Assembly (NCBI GenBank): GCA_963697675.1
Contig: CAVOOW010000011.1
Location: forward strand, 21,759 to 85,758
Direction: 5' to 3'
DNA: 64,000 bases
DNA from: CAVOOW01 sp963697675
GTDB taxonomy: Bacteria; Actinomycetota; Actinomycetes; JACCUZ01
Shown here: piece by piece, positions 10,334-18,590 of the stretch
Layout: the number at the start of each line of letters is the position of its first letter
Numbering within the stretch: position 1 is the stretch's first letter
Made by a program: the position numbers and the translations under genes
Notes under the pieces: generated by a model
The model's input: the letters and a program-made list of their open reading frames with translations, nothing else
Databases searched by the model: none
Told to the model about the DNA's origin: nothing

Positions 10334-11559
10334 TGGGCCTCCGCGAGCTCCACGCGGACTCCACCGATGATGCGCTGCAAAGCGTCCCTGACGACGTCGG
10401 TGTCGGAGTCGCGGACGATGACGAACCCCTCGCCGAGGTAGTCCGACGCGGCCGGCTGTCCGGGCTGGGGCAGCTTGGCCTCGACGACGAGGTGCCCGAT
10501 CTGCCTCTGCATCTCCTCGACCCCGTGCACAGCGCGGACCCGGCCTCGTCCTTGGCCCCGCAGGTAGGCCGTGCCCGCGGCGAACTGGCGGGCGGGCGGC
10601 TCGAAGCGCCCGAGGATGACCAGCTCGGTCCATGCGCTGTAGAAGTCGATGTCATGCACGTAGCCGAGCATTGAGCTGAGCTGTGCGCCAGGCGGTCGGG
10701 CGGCAACCTCCGACACAGCGACCGATCCGTCCGGGCGGCGGAACCACTCCATGTGGGTGAACGCATCCTTCACCCCGAGCGCCCGCAGCGCGGCGGGTCC
10801 CAACTGGTGAATGCCTTCGTACTCCGGCCCATCGATGTCGCGTGGCAGCAGCACCGTCCACTGCATCCACGGGTTGCGCAGCACGTCCAGCGGCGGTGGC
10901 CGGTAGTCCGCGACGGACGCCCACACGGTCTCGCCACCCACGGTGACGCTGTCGTAGGTGTGCTCTTCGCCGACCAAGAACTCCTCGAGCAGGGCCGGGT
11001 CATCCGGGCTCGGCGGCAGCGCCTGCAACCAGCCCCGCAACGCACCGGGCTCGTCGAGCCGGTAGGTCGACTGTGCGCCGGCGCCCGCAGGCGGCTTCGC
11101 GACGAGGGGGAAGCCGACGGCGTCGGCGAAAGCCAGTGCTTCGGAGGGATGCCGGATCAGTTGGTGCCTGGCGCACGGCAGCCCGGCGTGCTGCAGCACC
11201 GTCTTCATGCGGGCCTTGTCGCGGACGTTGAGCGCGGTCGGCACGTCCATCCCCTCGATGCCGAGCACCTCGCGTACGTGGGCGAGCGGCACCTGGAGCT
11301 GCTCCAGCGCACCGACGATCCTTTCGACTCGCCCCATCTGACGTCCCAGACCCGTGACCGCCTCCGCGATCTGGCGAGCGTCGAGCGCGTCGTCGACCCG
11401 CCAGTGCCCGGCGAGCTGTTCCTTCAACTGTGGGGACAGCCGTTCCGCAGGCTCGGACGTGATCAGCCCCAGTTGGACACCCGGGAGCCGCGCCGCCGAG
11501 CCAACGAACCGCGCGGTCGCCTCGAGCAGGTAGGGCGCGACGAACGCTGCGACAACCAT
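10330..11559 (-). CDS. ATP-grasp domain ligase (copy 2)
   Basis: A 409-residue ATP-grasp ligase, first gene of the minus-strand operon. Motifs are FPLVAKPPAGAGAQSTYR (ATP loop), LLEEFLVGEEHTYDSV (hinge) and VAVSEVAARPPGAQ (metal site). The N-terminal domain (VVAAFVAPYLLEATARFV) differs from copy 1, so substrate recognition probably differs too. The ATG at 11559 is favoured because homology-like sequence begins there. Upstream lies the tandem repeat that separates it from the divergent third ATP-grasp gene. Its stop overlaps the copy-1 start by four bases. It is clearly paralogous to both other ATP-grasp proteins through the shared RPPG signature. Confidence 0.87.
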   Translation of the reverse strand: MVVAAFVAPYLLEATARFVGSAARLPGVQLGLITSEPAERLSPQLKEQLAGHWRVDDALDARQIAEAVTGLGRQMGRVERIVGALEQLQVPLAHVREVLGIEGMDVPTALNVRDKARMKTVLQHAGLPCARHQLIRHPSEALAFADAVGFPLVAKPPAGAGAQSTYRLDEPGALRGWLQALPPSPDDPALLEEFLVGEEHTYDSVTVGGETVWASVADYRPPPLDVLRNPWMQWTVLLPRDIDGPEYEGIHQLGPAALRALGVKDAFTHMEWFRRPDGSVAVSEVAARPPGAQLSSMLGYVHDIDFYSAWTELVILGRFEPPARQFAAGTAYLRGQGRGRVRAVHGVEEMQRQIGHLVVEAKLPQPGQPAASDYLGEGFVIVRDSDTDVVRDALQRIIGGVRVELAEAQ

Positions 11560-11590
11560 GCGCGGGACGTTACTCGTCGGGGTCGGCCGC

Positions 11591-11690
11591 GGACCAGGGC
11601 AGGCGGGGTACCGGAACCGACCCCGGACCAGGGCAGACGCGGTACGGAGCCCGCCCCGGACCAGGGCAGACGCGGTACGGAGCCGGTCCC
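11591..11690. repeat. three tandem 33-34 bp repeats in the divergent promoter region
   Basis: GGACCAGGGCAG recurs at 11591, 11625 and 11658, each followed by a related 21-22-base segment. The array fills most of the 147 bases between the two divergent ATP-grasp start codons (11559 and 11707), so the promoters of both operons must lie in or beside it. Copies 2 and 3 are nearly identical and copy 1 is more diverged. Confidence 0.8.
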
Positions 11691-11706
11691 GGCCGGCAGG
11701 ACTAGC

Positions 11707-12939
11707 ATGCCGGTCGTGAATGTGGTCTTCGTCGAGCCCTTCTTCCCGCCCACCCAGCGGCACTTCGTCCGCGCGCTGGCCGAGGTCGGTGCGAACGTGA
11801 TCGGCGTGGGGGAGTCCCCGACCGAGATGCTCGATGAGCAGCTCAAGAGCTGGATGTCGCACTACCACCAGGTCCCCACTGTGGTCGATGTCGCAATCCT
11901 GACCGACGCCATCCGCTGGATCCAGGACAAGCTCTGGGTCGACCGCCTCGAGACCACGATCGAGGCGCACACCATGTCGGTGGCCCAGGTGCGGGAGAAC
12001 TGCACGATCCCCGGGACATCGGTCCACACGGCGTGGCTGTGCCGGGACAAACCTTCGATGAAGGAGGCGTTGCGGGCCGCCGGTGTGCCAACCGCGGCGT
12101 CCATGGCCGCAGACAGCGCGGAACAGGTCCTGGCCTTCGCCGATGCGGTGGGCTACCCGCTGATCCTCAAGCCGCGCTCGGGCGCCGGCGCTCAGGACAC
12201 GACCCGAGTAGACAACAGCGCAGAGTTGGCGACCGCCCTCGGTGCCTTCGGAGGGCAGGGGACGCGCTCGATCGCGGTCGAGGAGTTCGTCGAGGGTCAC
12301 GAGGGCTTCTACGACACGTTGTCGGTCGAGGGGCGGCCCGAGCTCGACTTCGTCTCGCACTATTTCCCCAACGTGCTCGACGCGATGCGCACTCGATGGA
12401 TCTCGCCTCAGTTCATCTCGACGAACCGGGTGGACACGGAAGGCGACTACGTCCAGCTGCGCGAGATGGGGCAACGCGTGAACGAGGCCTTGGGCATCGG
12501 TACGACCGCCACGCACATGGAGTGGTTCTTCGGTCCCAAGGGTCTGCGCTTCTCCGAGATCGGCTGCCGTCCGCCAGGTGTCGGGGCGTGGGACCTCTAC
12601 TCCGCCGGGAACGACATCGACGTCTACCGCGAGTGGGCGAATGCGATCGTGCACGGCAACGTCGGCGCGCGACCGTCGCGACGCTTCGCCACGGGCATCG
12701 TGGCGTTGCGGCCCGACAACGACGGACAGATCACCGGCTACTCAGGTGTCGACGAGGTGCAGAGCCGATCGGGCGAGTGGGTGATCGACGCGCACCTGCC
12801 GTCGCCCGGCACACCGACGCAGCCACCAGCTGCGGGATACATGGCGAATGCGTACGTACGGATGCGCCACCCGGACTACGACGTGCTGCGTGGCTTGCTC
12901 GATGACGTGGGCCGCACTGTGCACGTGCACGCAGGGTGA
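11707..12939 (+). CDS. ATP-grasp domain ligase (copy 3)
   Basis: A 410-residue ATP-grasp ligase and the first gene of the plus-strand operon, divergent from copies 1 and 2. Motifs are YPLILKPRSGAGAQDTTR (ATP loop), VEEFVEGHEGFYDTL (hinge) and FSEIGCRPPGVG (metal site). The ATG at 11707 gives an N-terminus (MPVVNVVFVEPFFPP) alignable with copies 1 and 2. The open frame upstream is the repeat array and is not coding. A 73-base gap separates it from the S51-like gene. The three ligases could add successive amino acids or amines to one scaffold; this is inference from gene context. Confidence 0.88.
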   Translation: MPVVNVVFVEPFFPPTQRHFVRALAEVGANVIGVGESPTEMLDEQLKSWMSHYHQVPTVVDVAILTDAIRWIQDKLWVDRLETTIEAHTMSVAQVRENCTIPGTSVHTAWLCRDKPSMKEALRAAGVPTAASMAADSAEQVLAFADAVGYPLILKPRSGAGAQDTTRVDNSAELATALGAFGGQGTRSIAVEEFVEGHEGFYDTLSVEGRPELDFVSHYFPNVLDAMRTRWISPQFISTNRVDTEGDYVQLREMGQRVNEALGIGTTATHMEWFFGPKGLRFSEIGCRPPGVGAWDLYSAGNDIDVYREWANAIVHGNVGARPSRRFATGIVALRPDNDGQITGYSGVDEVQSRSGEWVIDAHLPSPGTPTQPPAAGYMANAYVRMRHPDYDVLRGLLDDVGRTVHVHAG

Positions 12940-13012
12940 GCGAGCCTGCGAGCTCACGATCAGGCGCAGTGTGGTTGCGAGCGCGGCTGACGAGCGCCAG
13001 CGAGGAGGTCGC

Positions 13013-13948
13013 GTGAGCCCTGCCCGCCGAGTCATCACGATATTGGGCCCACAGCGTCGGCCGACTCTGGACAAGGTGGTTCGGGCGCTCGACGCCGACG
13101 CCCGGGTGGCCGTCGTCACCGCTGGTTGGCAGGAGCGCGAGTCAGACGACGGGGAGCTGCAAAGGCTGTTGGGGGGGCGGGGCGTCAACCTCGAGCTGCA
13201 TCATCGCTGGCTCGACGTCCTCGAACGCGACCGCGAGTTCGCGAGGGCCGAGTCGGAGCACCGCGCGGTCCTCGACGAGCTGCAGCAGCTCTACCTCGTG
13301 CAGGTCGATCACGCCCTTCGAGCGATGTACGCCGTCCTGCAGCGTGCCGATCAGCGGCCGCGCACCTTCAGGGCGGCCCAGGATGACGCGATGGCTGTCG
13401 TACGCCTCGTCGACGAACGGCACCTCGTGCGAGTCGCGGCAGCGCAGGAGCAGTTCTACTCTGGCTGGCGCCCGGAGGAACGACCGGTCGTTGCACCACA
13501 CCGGGAGGCGGTGCGGCAGGTGCTCGAGCCGGCGACCGGTCTCGTCCTCGCCGGCGGCCACGTCGGGGTGCTGGTGCGCCTACTGCACCTCTTCCATGTG
13601 GCACCGTTCGTCCCAGAGCGGGTGGTTGCTTGGTCTGCGGGGGCGATGGCGCTGACCGAGCGGATCGTCTTGTTCAACGACCGCGCACCCCAGGGACCAG
13701 CCCACGCCGAGATCTATGACGAGGGGCTTGGGATGATCTCGGGAACAGTGTTCCTGCCACATGCGCGACGACGGTTGCTGATCGACGACCTCACTCGGAT
13801 GTCGGTGTTGGCCTCGCGGCTGGCACCGGCGGTGTGCGTGGTGCTTGACGACGGGACGCGCATCGACCTGAGCGAGGACGGTGGCCTGCCCGACGAGGCG
13901 CGTGTCATCGGCGCGGATGGTCGCATCCGGAGCCTGGTCGCGGCGTGA
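13013..13948 (+). CDS. type-1 glutamine amidotransferase-like / S51 (cyanophycinase-like) protein
   Basis: A 311-residue protein of the class-I glutamine amidotransferase-like fold that includes peptidase S51 (peptidase E, cyanophycinase). The nucleophile elbow is WSAGAMAL (Ser near residue 208) and the candidate His is in FLPHARRRL downstream. S51 enzymes cleave Asp-containing peptides or the beta-Asp-Arg polymer cyanophycin. The GTG at 13013 is supported by GAGGAGGT six bases upstream. The stop overlaps the next GTG (GTGA). The family is fairly clear, but the N-terminal third is divergent and an alternative activity is possible. With an M20 dipeptidase nearby, a peptide-processing or immunity function fits. 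Confidence 0.72.
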   Translation: MSPARRVITILGPQRRPTLDKVVRALDADARVAVVTAGWQERESDDGELQRLLGGRGVNLELHHRWLDVLERDREFARAESEHRAVLDELQQLYLVQVDHALRAMYAVLQRADQRPRTFRAAQDDAMAVVRLVDERHLVRVAAAQEQFYSGWRPEERPVVAPHREAVRQVLEPATGLVLAGGHVGVLVRLLHLFHVAPFVPERVVAWSAGAMALTERIVLFNDRAPQGPAHAEIYDEGLGMISGTVFLPHARRRLLIDDLTRMSVLASRLAPAVCVVLDDGTRIDLSEDGGLPDEARVIGADGRIRSLVAA

Positions 13949-15111
13949 GCACCTCAGCTCCGCGCGTCGCGGGCCGGCTCGCAATCAACCGGCTGAAGGA
14001 GCGCAAGCCGCTCGATGCAGCCGCCATCGACAGGTTTTTGGCGCGTCACGAGGTGCCGATCGTGGAAAGTGCTCGCTGCACGTTCCTGTTCCGTGGCGAG
14101 GCCGACGAGGTTCACCTGGTGCAGAGGATCCTCGGGTTGCCCAACCGGCTGCCTCTTCGGCGGCTTTGGGGCACGGACCTGTGGTACCTCGTGCTCGAGC
14201 TCCCCGAGGGATCGCGGGTGGAATACCAGATCGAGATCACTCGAGGTGACCATCAGGAGCGAATAAACGACCCGCTCAACGCGAAGCTGTCCCACAGTCC
14301 GATGGGCAGCTCTTCGGTCTGCTTCGCGGCCGGCTACACGACGCCGGACTGGGTCTTGCCGGATCCTGAAGCCAGACCGGGGGAGCTCACCAGCCTCGTA
14401 CTGCGCAGCCGCGCGCTGCGTCGTGACTGCGAGGTCGGCGTCTACCTGCCTGCGCGTTTCCGCCGCACCGCGACCTACCCGCTGCTTGTCGTCCACGACG
14501 GCCAGGACTTTCTCCACTACGCCGCAGCCAAGGTGGTGCTGGACAACCTGATCCACCGTCTGGACATTGCGGAGACGGTTGTCGCGTTCATCCACTCTGA
14601 AGACCGGCTCAACGAATATGCGAACTCGACGGCGCACGCGCGCTTCGTCACTGACGAGCTTGTGCCGCAGCTGGAAGTCGACTTCCCCTTGGTGGGGAAA
14701 CGGTCCGGACGTTGTCTGCTCGGTTCGAGCTTTGGTGCAGTAGCCGCACTGTCCGCCGCGAACCGGTCGCCGGACACCTACGGATCGCTCGTGTTGATGT
14801 CCGGATCCTTCGTGTTCACCGACATCGGCACCGACCACGGGGGCGGACCCGCGTTCGACCCCGTCGTGAAGTTCGTCAATCGATACCGAGCTCGACCGCG
14901 TCGAGTCGCCGACCGCGTCTTCGTCAGCTGCGGGGTCTACGAGCCGCTGATCATCCCCAACCGCTCGATGGTCCCGACGTTCGAGGCGGCCGGCATGGAA
15001 GTGCGGTACGTCGAGGCCCGGGACGGGCACAGCTGGGAGAACTGGCGCGATCGGCTGCGGGACGCTCTGTCGTGGGTCTGTCCCGGTCCCCAGAAACTGG
15101 TCTACGAGTAA
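13945..15111 (+). CDS. enterochelin-esterase-like hydrolase
   Basis: A 388-residue esterase (PF00756 type) with an N-terminal beta-sandwich of the kind that precedes the hydrolase in enterochelin esterases (about residues 35-115; GTDLWYLVLELPEGSRVEY). The hydrolase domain has VVHDGQDFLHY near 190, the nucleophile elbow GSSFGA (Ser near 261) and the likely His in DGHSWENW near the C-terminus. It is coupled by GTGA overlap to the S51-like gene and is the last gene of the plus-strand ATP-grasp operon. A role in opening an ester or lactone, or releasing a bound metabolite, is plausible but unproven. Confidence 0.82.
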   Translation: MSTSAPRVAGRLAINRLKERKPLDAAAIDRFLARHEVPIVESARCTFLFRGEADEVHLVQRILGLPNRLPLRRLWGTDLWYLVLELPEGSRVEYQIEITRGDHQERINDPLNAKLSHSPMGSSSVCFAAGYTTPDWVLPDPEARPGELTSLVLRSRALRRDCEVGVYLPARFRRTATYPLLVVHDGQDFLHYAAAKVVLDNLIHRLDIAETVVAFIHSEDRLNEYANSTAHARFVTDELVPQLEVDFPLVGKRSGRCLLGSSFGAVAALSAANRSPDTYGSLVLMSGSFVFTDIGTDHGGGPAFDPVVKFVNRYRARPRRVADRVFVSCGVYEPLIIPNRSMVPTFEAAGMEVRYVEARDGHSWENWRDRLRDALSWVCPGPQKLVYE

Positions 15112-15307
15112 GCGATCGGGCAGCCCGCTGCTTTCCTCATTGTGCAGGTTTATGGGGGATGTGCAGCAGCGGCCGCACGTGCAGACGGTCGCAACGGAAT
15201 GACTTTGCTCAATAGGGCTTTACACGGGCCGCCTCGCCTGATAGTCGAGTGGGGCGAGCTGGTTGCTCGGGCTGTGGAGCCTCGACGTCGCCTCTTGGGG
15301 GAAGGAC

Positions 15308-16600
15308 ATGGCGGACATCGAACGCCTTTGGCCGAGCAGTGGGCCGTGGATGCGTGGGTCAAGGCCGCGTCGATCGAGTCGCGCATGCGCGTGGCGAGTG
15401 CCGGCATGCCGGACGACGCGAAACGACAGGCGAGTGTCGAAGCGATCGAGAGGCTGCTGAAAACGGCGCGCGCCGCCACCCAGCAGCGAAGGTGGCTCCA
15501 CTGGCGAGGGATCTTCGACCGATGGCGCGGCACGTCCGTCGGGCGCGCGTACCAGAGCCTGCATGCGGCGGAGATCTTCCTGGTCGATCTCCTGCCCGAT
15601 GAGGAGATCGACGCGCTCATCCCGAGGATCCTGGTCAGGGACACTACCGACGTGGACGGCGACGACCCGCGACGGGCGCAGATCGACCAGCTCCTCAAGG
15701 CGACGCCAAAGTCCAAGCGGGCGGCCGTGAAGAGTGCCCTCACATATTCCTACGACGTGTCGGACCAGGCCTATGTGCGCGTTCGGGACTTCCGCAACGT
15801 GATTCTCGTCAGCACGGCGCTGGTCACGGTCCTGATGTTCGCCTTCGTCATCTTGGTGGGACTGCACCCGAGCACGTCCCGTTCTGCTTCACACCAGGAC
15901 AGACGACCGCCTCGACCGACGCCGCCAGTGCTGCGGCCGCCGTGTGTCCCAGCGGGAAATCTGCACCCTCCCCGACGGACGTTCGGCTCATCGCCGGCCT
16001 GGGGCTGCTCGGCGGAGCCTGTCGGCCGCATTCTCCATCCGGAACATCCGCGGTACGTCCCTCCCCTACGGAATCCCGATCGCATTGTCCCTGCTGAAGG
16101 TGCCGAGCGGCGCGCTGACGGCGGTAGCAGCGATCCTCTTGCTGGGTGGAGACTTCATCCCTGGCCTGTCGGAGCTGGACTCTCAGCGACAGATCCTGGC
16201 CTATGCCCTGGTCTTCGGCTATGCCCAGCAGATCGCGACCCGCCTGCTCGACCAGCGGGCGCAAGGCATCCTCGAGAGCGTGCCAAGCAAGGAACCGGAA
16301 GCGGCCGGGTCCCGCCCAATCTGCGGGGTCCGAGATCGTCTCGACGGCCAGGTGCCTTTGCGAAGCAGACCGGCCGATGCCGATGGTGCCGCCCTCTCGA
16401 GGTCCACCAGCCGCCCAGGAGAGTGCAAGTGCTGTCCGCCGACGAGGTGATCGACCTCGAGCCGGCAGGCTATCGCCGCCGAGCCCGTTGACCTCGTCGT
16501 TGCGGATGACGAAGAGGCGGTCGTCGAGCCGCCGGAGGGCTGGGATCCGGACGGGCACGAAGATCGTGACCGCAGCGCAGACGTGATCGTCAAGGGGTGA
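15308..16600 (+). pseudogene. putative membrane protein, frameshifted
   Basis: Not recognised. The readable parts are a charged helical region (IERLLKTARAATQQRRWLHW and onward to about 15780) and a first transmembrane helix (VILVSTALVTVLMFAFVILV). After a linker come one or two more hydrophobic segments (IALSLLKVPSGALTAVAAIL, then ILAYALVFGYAQQIA) and an acidic tail ending at TGA 16598. These lie in different frames, with changes near 15340, 15890, 16015 and 16300-16480. The start is uncertain; ATG 15308 (MADIERLW) is one candidate. The 200-base gap after the esterase makes membership of the ATP-grasp operon uncertain. Confidence 0.5.
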
Positions 16601-17196
16601 TGAGTCGTGGTTTCCATCAATGGGTTCCTCGTGTCCAGCGACCGTCGTCGGCTCCCACAGACTACGGTGACGGGCAAGCAAGCAACTCGAGGCGTGGGTT
16701 GCCGCGTCCGTCCTCGGCCGCTATCATCACGCTACCCGACTGCGCGACGTGATCGGGTACGCATGACATGTCGAGGTGGCACAACACCGTCGTTCCACTC
16801 GGCAGGGCTGGCCATCGATCTGCGCCTCGTTGTGCGGGCTTCAAGGACGGCAGCGCATATCCGACAGCTAGCATCTCGCTATGGCTGAGATGGGCGGCGA
16901 CTATCGTTCCGAGCGGAGTGCCTGCGCGGGTCGTTGGGTCAGCCGGGCCATCACGCAACGTCGAGCGAGAGGTGTGCCCGAGGGGGTAAACGCCGCGACC
17001 AACTCAGCAGTGTCAGCATGTTCCAGATCGAACAAGAGGTTCGCCGAGAAGAGTCCCACTTCTCTACTTGACCCGTTGCGCACTTGCGCGCATTGTCAAG
17101 TCACGATCATCTGCTTGACCGCGCCCGCGCTGGCGTGGCGGCAAATGGCGGAATCCTTGTCGGCTGCTCTGCTCCCACGGGGAGAACAAACGGAAT
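16601..17196. other. intergenic region, nothing firm
   Basis: No frame on either strand has a recognisable domain. A minus-strand frame of about 98 codons (16662-16958) exists but has no convincing ribosome binding site or family. Near the right edge, GGGGAG about 12 bases before ATG 17197 may start the acidic-repeat reading frame. Confidence 0.4.
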
Positions 17197-17205
17197 ATGC
17201 GAGGC

Positions 17206-17489
17206 ATGGTCGTGACACAATCCCAGGTCCCCCAGCAGGCCGTCAGGGGCGACGAAGTGCTCCTTGGTGCCGACCTCGACATCGTCGACGTCGACGACGA
17301 CCCCCGTGCCGTCGAGCATGCACCTCAGCGCCAAGACAACGCGACCGGCACGGACGCGCCGCAAGACGCCACGGGGGTCCCCGACTCAGGCATCGAGCTT
17401 GGTCCGCTCGTTGGCGACGAGATCGACATCGCCGGCGTCGACGAGGACCCGCAGGCCACCGAGCATGCACTGCAGCGTCAGGACAACGC
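17206..17489 (+). repeat. two imperfect 49-codon acidic repeats, open reading frame from 17197
   Basis: A frame opening at ATG 17197 (GGGGAG upstream) encodes two copies of an acidic unit. The ends ADLDIVDVDDDPRAVEHAPQ and DEIDIAGVDEDPQATEHAL are each followed by QRQDNA, and the QDNA motifs are exactly 147 bases apart. The frame stays open through the poly-A run and into the amidase gene. The segment could therefore be a separate small protein, an N-terminal extension of the amidase, or the remains of a longer repeat protein. Function unknown. Confidence 0.55.
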
Positions 17490-17514
17490 AAAAAAAAAAA
17501 AAAAAAAAAAAAAA
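17490..17514. other. homopolymer of 25 A
   Basis: An uninterrupted A25 in otherwise GC-rich DNA, placed exactly where the second acidic repeat unit should continue into the next one. It encodes an oligo-lysine stretch in the open frame. Either an assembly or patching artefact, or a real slipped tract. Confidence 0.9.
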
Positions 17515-17580
17515 GACCGACGTAGACCGCTAAACGACCTCCAGGATCGTAGATCCGCACTCCTTTGGGGAGGAATCGCC

Positions 17581-18249
17581 ATGAGCCAAGCCATGACAGC
17601 CGATGAAATTCTGGCCGCCTTGGACCGCTGGAACGTTGAGGTCGTCAAGGTCCGTCGAGGGACGACCTCCTGGCGCAACCATCACCGGCCCCAGTCCACC
17701 GGTGCGTTCGGTGACATGCACGGAATCCTCAATCACCACACGGGTCCGTTCTCGACGGTCCACGGAATGGTGGGACTGCTCTGGAACGGTCGATCTGACC
17801 TGCCCGGACCGCTCTGTCACGTTTCGACAGCCCCCAACGGCCGCCTCTTCCTCATCGGCTGGGGTGGACGGACAAACCACGCCGGTCTCGGCGGGCGCAA
17901 TGTCATGCTGGCGTTGAATGACGAATCCGACCCTCCCCCGCCCGACGCCGACGCTGTTGACGGGAACGCCATCCTGTACGGGAACGAGGTGATGCATCCC
18001 GGGGACGCCTCGCCGTACCCGGCAGCTCAGATCGAAGCAGCCGTCCGGTTCAACGCCGCCGTCTGCGAGCACCATGGCTGGAGCGCGAACTCCGCGCTGA
18101 TGCATCGGGAGTGGACCAAGCGCAAGACCGACATGTCATTCCGTAACCCAAACCCGGGCAAACACTTCCGTGAAGAGGTGGCGCGGGCGCTGGACGCCGG
18201 CCCAGACGCTTACCACTTCGTCGACCGGATGGCGACCACGCATAAGTGA
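17581..18249 (+). CDS. N-acetylmuramoyl-L-alanine amidase-like (PGRP/amidase_2) protein
   Basis: A 222-residue peptidoglycan amidase-type domain. Likely zinc ligands are the His in ILNHHTG (near residue 50) and in LMHREWTKRKTD (near 175); LFLIGWGGRTNHAG forms the core strand. Such enzymes cut the bond between MurNAc and L-Ala. No signal peptide is visible from ATG 17581, which has GGGGAGG about 9 bases upstream, so export would need a holin-like or phage-type route, or the upstream frame. The C-terminus ends soon after the domain, with no cell-wall-binding module. This resembles an actinophage endolysin domain, but no other phage genes are nearby. Confidence 0.75.
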   Translation: MSQAMTADEILAALDRWNVEVVKVRRGTTSWRNHHRPQSTGAFGDMHGILNHHTGPFSTVHGMVGLLWNGRSDLPGPLCHVSTAPNGRLFLIGWGGRTNHAGLGGRNVMLALNDESDPPPPDADAVDGNAILYGNEVMHPGDASPYPAAQIEAAVRFNAAVCEHHGWSANSALMHREWTKRKTDMSFRNPNPGKHFREEVARALDAGPDAYHFVDRMATTHK

Positions 18250-18550
18250 AGACTCCGCCGACTTCAGGACTTGGTTCTGGTCGGTTGGCGGGTCGTGAGG
18301 TGCCACCACTGAGTCTTGGGCGGTAGTGAAGGCGGGGCGAATCCCGACGTAGCCGTCGTCGCCGTGCCTGTTGCCGTAAGCACCGATCAATAGTCGAACG
18401 CGTGTTGATGACGTGTCATCGATGTCACGTCTGATGTCAATTGCGCTGATTCCGAGATGTTGGCGGGGGAGCGGCGGCGTGCCTTCTCCGAGCCCGGAGT
18501 CCGCGTTCGGCCGACCATGGAACGTTCCGTCGCGATACAAACGTGCGTAG

Positions 18551-18580
18551 CATGACAGGGCGAGTCAAGAAGCGCTGTCA
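18551..18580 (+). promoter_or_regulatory. candidate operator/promoter of the XRE-TPR gene
   Basis: TAGCAT followed by CATGACA (18551-18557) and an inverted CTGTCA (18575-18580) lie just before the AAGGAG ribosome binding site of the regulator. The same TAGCATGACA string recurs before the small HTH gene at 20210-20219. Probable autoregulatory site; inferred. Confidence 0.45.
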
Positions 18581-18590
18581 AAGGAGTCAA

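Noticed and set aside
10330..12654. 774-residue fusion on the minus strand upstream of ATP-grasp copy 2
   Set aside because: The extension beyond 11559 crosses the tandem repeat and is antisense to ATP-grasp copy 3.
16662..16958. 98-codon minus-strand frame
   Set aside because: No clear start signal or recognisable domain; kept as unassigned intergenic DNA.
17581..18249. Prophage remnant
   Set aside because: The amidase is endolysin-like, but no holin, terminase, portal, integrase or attachment-site duplication was seen around it.
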